From assembly GCA_963775635.1 (NCBI GenBank), contig CAVZJO010000009.1:28178-92177 (forward strand): DNA of 64,000 bases, read 5' to 3'. Position 1 is the first letter of the stretch. Each line of letters starts with the position of its first letter. Origin of the DNA: JALORV01 sp963775635 (GTDB lineage: Bacteria > Pseudomonadota > Gammaproteobacteria > Burkholderiales > Burkholderiaceae_F). A program made the translations under genes and the position numbers. The notes under the pieces are model-generated. The model was given only the letters and a program-made list of their open reading frames with translations. It did no database searches and was not told the DNA's origin. This document shows, one piece after another, positions 61,801-64,000 of this stretch.

Positions 61801-62766
61801 ATGGATCGAATCAAGACACCTTTCGGATTCTCCTCGACAGCGGCGGAGGTTATCGCTGGCATCAACCTTTCCGGCAAGCGCGCCATCGTCACCGGCGGCT
61901 CGTCGGGTGTCGGCATCGAAACGGCTCGAGCCTTGGCCGCGGCCGGCGCCGAGGTCACGCTCGCAGACCGCAATACTGAAGCCGGCAACCGCACCGCGAA
62001 AGACATCGCCGCTTCCACCGGCAACCAGCGCGTCAGCGTCAGTCAACTCGACCTGGTCGATCGCGCGTCGCTCGCCCGTTTCATCAGCCAATGGACCGGC
62101 CCGCTGCACATTCTGGTCAACAACGCCGGCGGCATCCTGCCGAAGCTGGAGCGGACAAAGGAAGGCTGGGAGAAACAGTTCGTCCAGAATCACCTGGGTC
62201 ACTTCGCGCTCACGGTCGGTCTGCACGATGCGCTGGCCGCCGCGGGCGAAGCGCGGATCGTTTCGGTCAGCTCAGCGGGTCACCTTTACTCGCCGGTGAT
62301 CTTCGACGACATTCACTTTGCCTATCGCCCCTACGACTCGTTGCTGGCGTATGGGCAGTCGAAGACCACAAACGTCCTGTTCGCGGTAGGAGCCACCAGG
62401 CGATGGGCGAAGGACGGCATCACGGCGAACGTGGCGATGCCAGGTCCGGTTATGACGAACTTCATCCGCAACGTCGACCCTGCGATGGCCGAGCGGCTCG
62501 CGAAGGAATTCAAGGTCAACGGAAGTGCACCAACCTTCAAGACGCCGCAGCAAGGTGCCGCGACGTCCGTGCTGGTCGCGCTGTCGCCGCAGCTTCGAGG
62601 CATCGGCGGCCGCTACTTCGAAGATTCCAACGAAGCGATTCCCGTCGCCGACAACAACGGATACGGAAGTGGTGTGGCCCCCTACGCCCTCGATCCTGCG
62701 AACGCGGACCGCCTCTGGGACGAGTCGATGCGCCACCTCGGACTGAACCTCAAGGCAGCAGCGTGA
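61801..62766 (+). CDS. Short-chain dehydrogenase, retinol/oxidoreductase (WWOX)-like
   Basis: 321 residues. NAD(P)-binding TGGSSGVGIETARAL at about residue 38, structural NNAGG near 105, catalytic VSVSSAGHL (Ser) and YGQSKTTNVLF (Tyr-x3-Lys) near 180. The long N-terminal lead and C-terminal segment suit the classical SDRs related to retinol dehydrogenases. It is divergent from the AraC gene and leads into the metallo-beta-lactamase gene 10 bases on. Confidence 0.92.
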   Translation: MDRIKTPFGFSSTAAEVIAGINLSGKRAIVTGGSSGVGIETARALAAAGAEVTLADRNTEAGNRTAKDIAASTGNQRVSVSQLDLVDRASLARFISQWTGPLHILVNNAGGILPKLERTKEGWEKQFVQNHLGHFALTVGLHDALAAAGEARIVSVSSAGHLYSPVIFDDIHFAYRPYDSLLAYGQSKTTNVLFAVGATRRWAKDGITANVAMPGPVMTNFIRNVDPAMAERLAKEFKVNGSAPTFKTPQQGAATSVLVALSPQLRGIGGRYFEDSNEAIPVADNNGYGSGVAPYALDPANADRLWDESMRHLGLNLKAAA

Positions 62767-62776
62767 GGGCGCAACG

Positions 62777-63733
62777 ATGAAACCAAGCGGCCTGCGGCTG
62801 GAGCGCATGCAATCCTCGCCGTTGTGGGCCGGGGATGGCTTTCGCAACCTTCATCCGGTGCTACCCGGTCTGCGGGACGCCAACGCTCAGCCTCCGTCGG
62901 TCTCCGAGTTCCTGTGTGGCGGCGAGCGGCGGATTCCACCGAAGCCCCTCCCCTCGATGAATCCGCGCGACGCCTGGTCCAGGGCGCCGAGCACCGGCTT
63001 GCGCGCGACCTGGCTCGGGCACTCCACCGTCCTGATCGAGATCGAGGGCTATCGAGTATTGACCGATCCGGTCTGGGGATCGCGAGCCTCGCCGTCGCGT
63101 CTGGTCGGGCCCAAGCGGTTTCAGCCCGTTCCCATCGCGTTGCGATCGCTGCCGCCACTGGATGCGGTGATCGTGTCGCACGACCACTACGACCATCTCG
63201 ACTACCCGACGATCAGGGAGCTCGTAAAACTGGACGTGCCCTTCGTGACGTCCCTTGGCGTCGGAGCGCACCTGGAAGCCTGGGGCGTGCCACCGGAACG
63301 GATCGTGGAGCTTGACTGGTGGGAGTCTTACACGCTGCCGAACGCCGAACTTTCGGTGACGGCGGCGCCGTCCCAGCATTTCTCCGGTCGCGGGCTCCAC
63401 GATCGCAATGCCACGCTTTGGTCATCGATGATCGTTCGCTCCGCTCGGCATTCGGTATTTTTCAGCGGCGACACCGGCTTGACGACGGAGTACGCCGCGA
63501 TCCGCGAGCGGTTGGGCCCGTTCGACCTCGTCATGCTCGAAGTAGGCGCCTTCCATCCGTCGTGGGGCCACATCCATCTCGGGCCGGAGAACGCGCTCGA
63601 AGCGCTCGCGCTATTGGGCGGAGGTGCATTCCTGCCCGTGCATTGGGGCACATTTGCACTGGCGCTGCATGATTGGGACCAGCCCGCCGAGGCGTTGCTG
63701 ACGCTCGGACCCGAAAGGGCGCGGACCTTCTGA
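62777..63733 (+). CDS. Metallo-beta-lactamase-fold hydrolase (NAPE-PLD/UlaG-like), C-terminus probably frameshifted
   Basis: 318 residues as read. The zinc motif VSHDHYDHLDY (HxHxDH) is near residue 132, and further ligands are in SQHFSGRG, VFFSGDTGL and LPVHWGTFALALHDW. The N-terminus with LRATWLGHSTVLIEIEGYRVLTDPVW is typical of N-acylphosphatidylethanolamine phospholipase D-like proteins. The stop at 63733 is probably false: the next frame continues MPRLGEPVEPAHERAVTTWW, which matches the usual family ending (GEPVxP...WW), so one base is likely missing near 63728. That frame then stays open to the window edge. Confidence 0.88.
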   Translation: MKPSGLRLERMQSSPLWAGDGFRNLHPVLPGLRDANAQPPSVSEFLCGGERRIPPKPLPSMNPRDAWSRAPSTGLRATWLGHSTVLIEIEGYRVLTDPVWGSRASPSRLVGPKRFQPVPIALRSLPPLDAVIVSHDHYDHLDYPTIRELVKLDVPFVTSLGVGAHLEAWGVPPERIVELDWWESYTLPNAELSVTAAPSQHFSGRGLHDRNATLWSSMIVRSARHSVFFSGDTGLTTEYAAIRERLGPFDLVMLEVGAFHPSWGHIHLGPENALEALALLGGGAFLPVHWGTFALALHDWDQPAEALLTLGPERARTF

Positions 63734-64000
63734 TGCCTCGCCTGGGCGAGCCGGTCGAGCCCGCGCACGAGAGAGCAGTTACGACGTGGTGGCGGGCAGT
63801 GAACCTGCGACAAGGTCAGCAGCGACCGTCCCAAGCCTATCGTATAGGTCGTCGAACGCCTGCCTTAGACCTGCCGTATGATTACTCCCAACAATGCGAT
63901 GGCAACGGACCGCGAACTTGCGTGTCGAACGAAATCATCCGATTCGGAGAAATCTCGTCGGGAGGAGTCTATGTCGAGCTGTTTGGCGGAGTGACCGGTC
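63734..64000 (+). other. Right edge: likely tail of the metallo-beta-lactamase gene, then unassigned DNA
   Basis: The first 60 bases encode MPRLGEPVEPAHERAVTTWW, the expected C-terminus of the preceding gene in a shifted frame. Beyond this the same frame stays open to 64000 with no recognisable sequence. GGAGGAG at 63959-63966 precedes ATG 63971, but that frame stops after seven codons. Confidence 0.45.

Noticed and set aside
1..64000. CRISPR arrays, prophage genes and rRNA operons
   Set aside because: Looked for regularly spaced repeats, phage structural genes and rRNA signatures and saw none.

Overview
The window is a GC-rich stretch of a proteobacterial chromosome, most likely a betaproteobacterium of the Burkholderiales type. 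The reasons are conserved gene orders I recognise: trxA-rho-rpmE2 (type B L31), ffs-dnaX-ybaB-recR, carAB-greA-yhbY-rlmE-ftsH-folP-glmM leading to pstSCAB-phoU-phoB-phoR, and an FtsH P-loop reading GSPGTGKT.

Layout. 1-3.1 kb (minus strand): end of a membrane glycosyltransferase-like gene, rpmE2, rho, trxA. 3.3-9.3 kb: an addB/addA recombination nuclease pair. 9.4-12.8 kb: the 4.5S SRP RNA (ffs), a GNAT gene, dnaX, ybaB, recR. 12.8-18.9 kb: small metabolic and membrane genes (MAPEG, a truncated ABC permease tail, a TPR membrane protein, a thioesterase, a Gfa-like protein, a rhomboid protease, transaldolase). 19.1-24.1 kb: carA-gmhA-carB with overlapping ends, closed by an intrinsic terminator. 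An ORF-less group II intron of class IIC character sits directly on that terminator and inside the greA leader (24149-24830). 24.9-30.9 kb: greA, yhbY, rlmE, ftsH, folP, glmM.

Between glmM and pstS, where I would expect these to be neighbours, lies about 12.7 kb of accessory DNA. It holds a frameshifted glycosyltransferase and LpxH-like phosphoesterase pair, the arsenite-sensing system aioX-aioS-aioR (minus strand), the arsenite oxidase genes aioB-aioA (plus strand, behind a sigma-54 promoter motif), and an ars operon arsR-arsI-arsN2-arsC-aqpS with no efflux-pump gene. A fasciclin lipoprotein gene follows. Together they make an arsenic module that senses arsenite, oxidises it in the periplasm, reduces arsenate in the cytoplasm, cleaves C-As bonds, acetylates arsenicals and lets arsenite out through an aquaglyceroporin. 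It lies next to the phosphate/arsenate uptake operon and its PhoBR regulators.

From 50.5 kb, a tRNA-Pro/Arg/His cluster is followed by an accessory region to the right edge: hydrolases, short-chain dehydrogenases, a CPA1 antiporter, LysR and AraC regulators, an isochorismatase-like operon, an IS110 element and a metallo-beta-lactamase-fold protein.

A recurring feature is single-base frame breaks. aioA needs about twelve frame switches to be read, yet every segment keeps family-like sequence. aioB, addB, pstS, probably pstC, the glycosyltransferase, the phosphoesterase, an alpha/beta hydrolase, the antiporter, the LysR gene, an SDR gene and the last gene each carry at least one. Many long core genes (rho, addA, dnaX, carB, ftsH) are clean. 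This pattern looks more like local indel errors in the sequence, or very recent damage, than like old pseudogenes.
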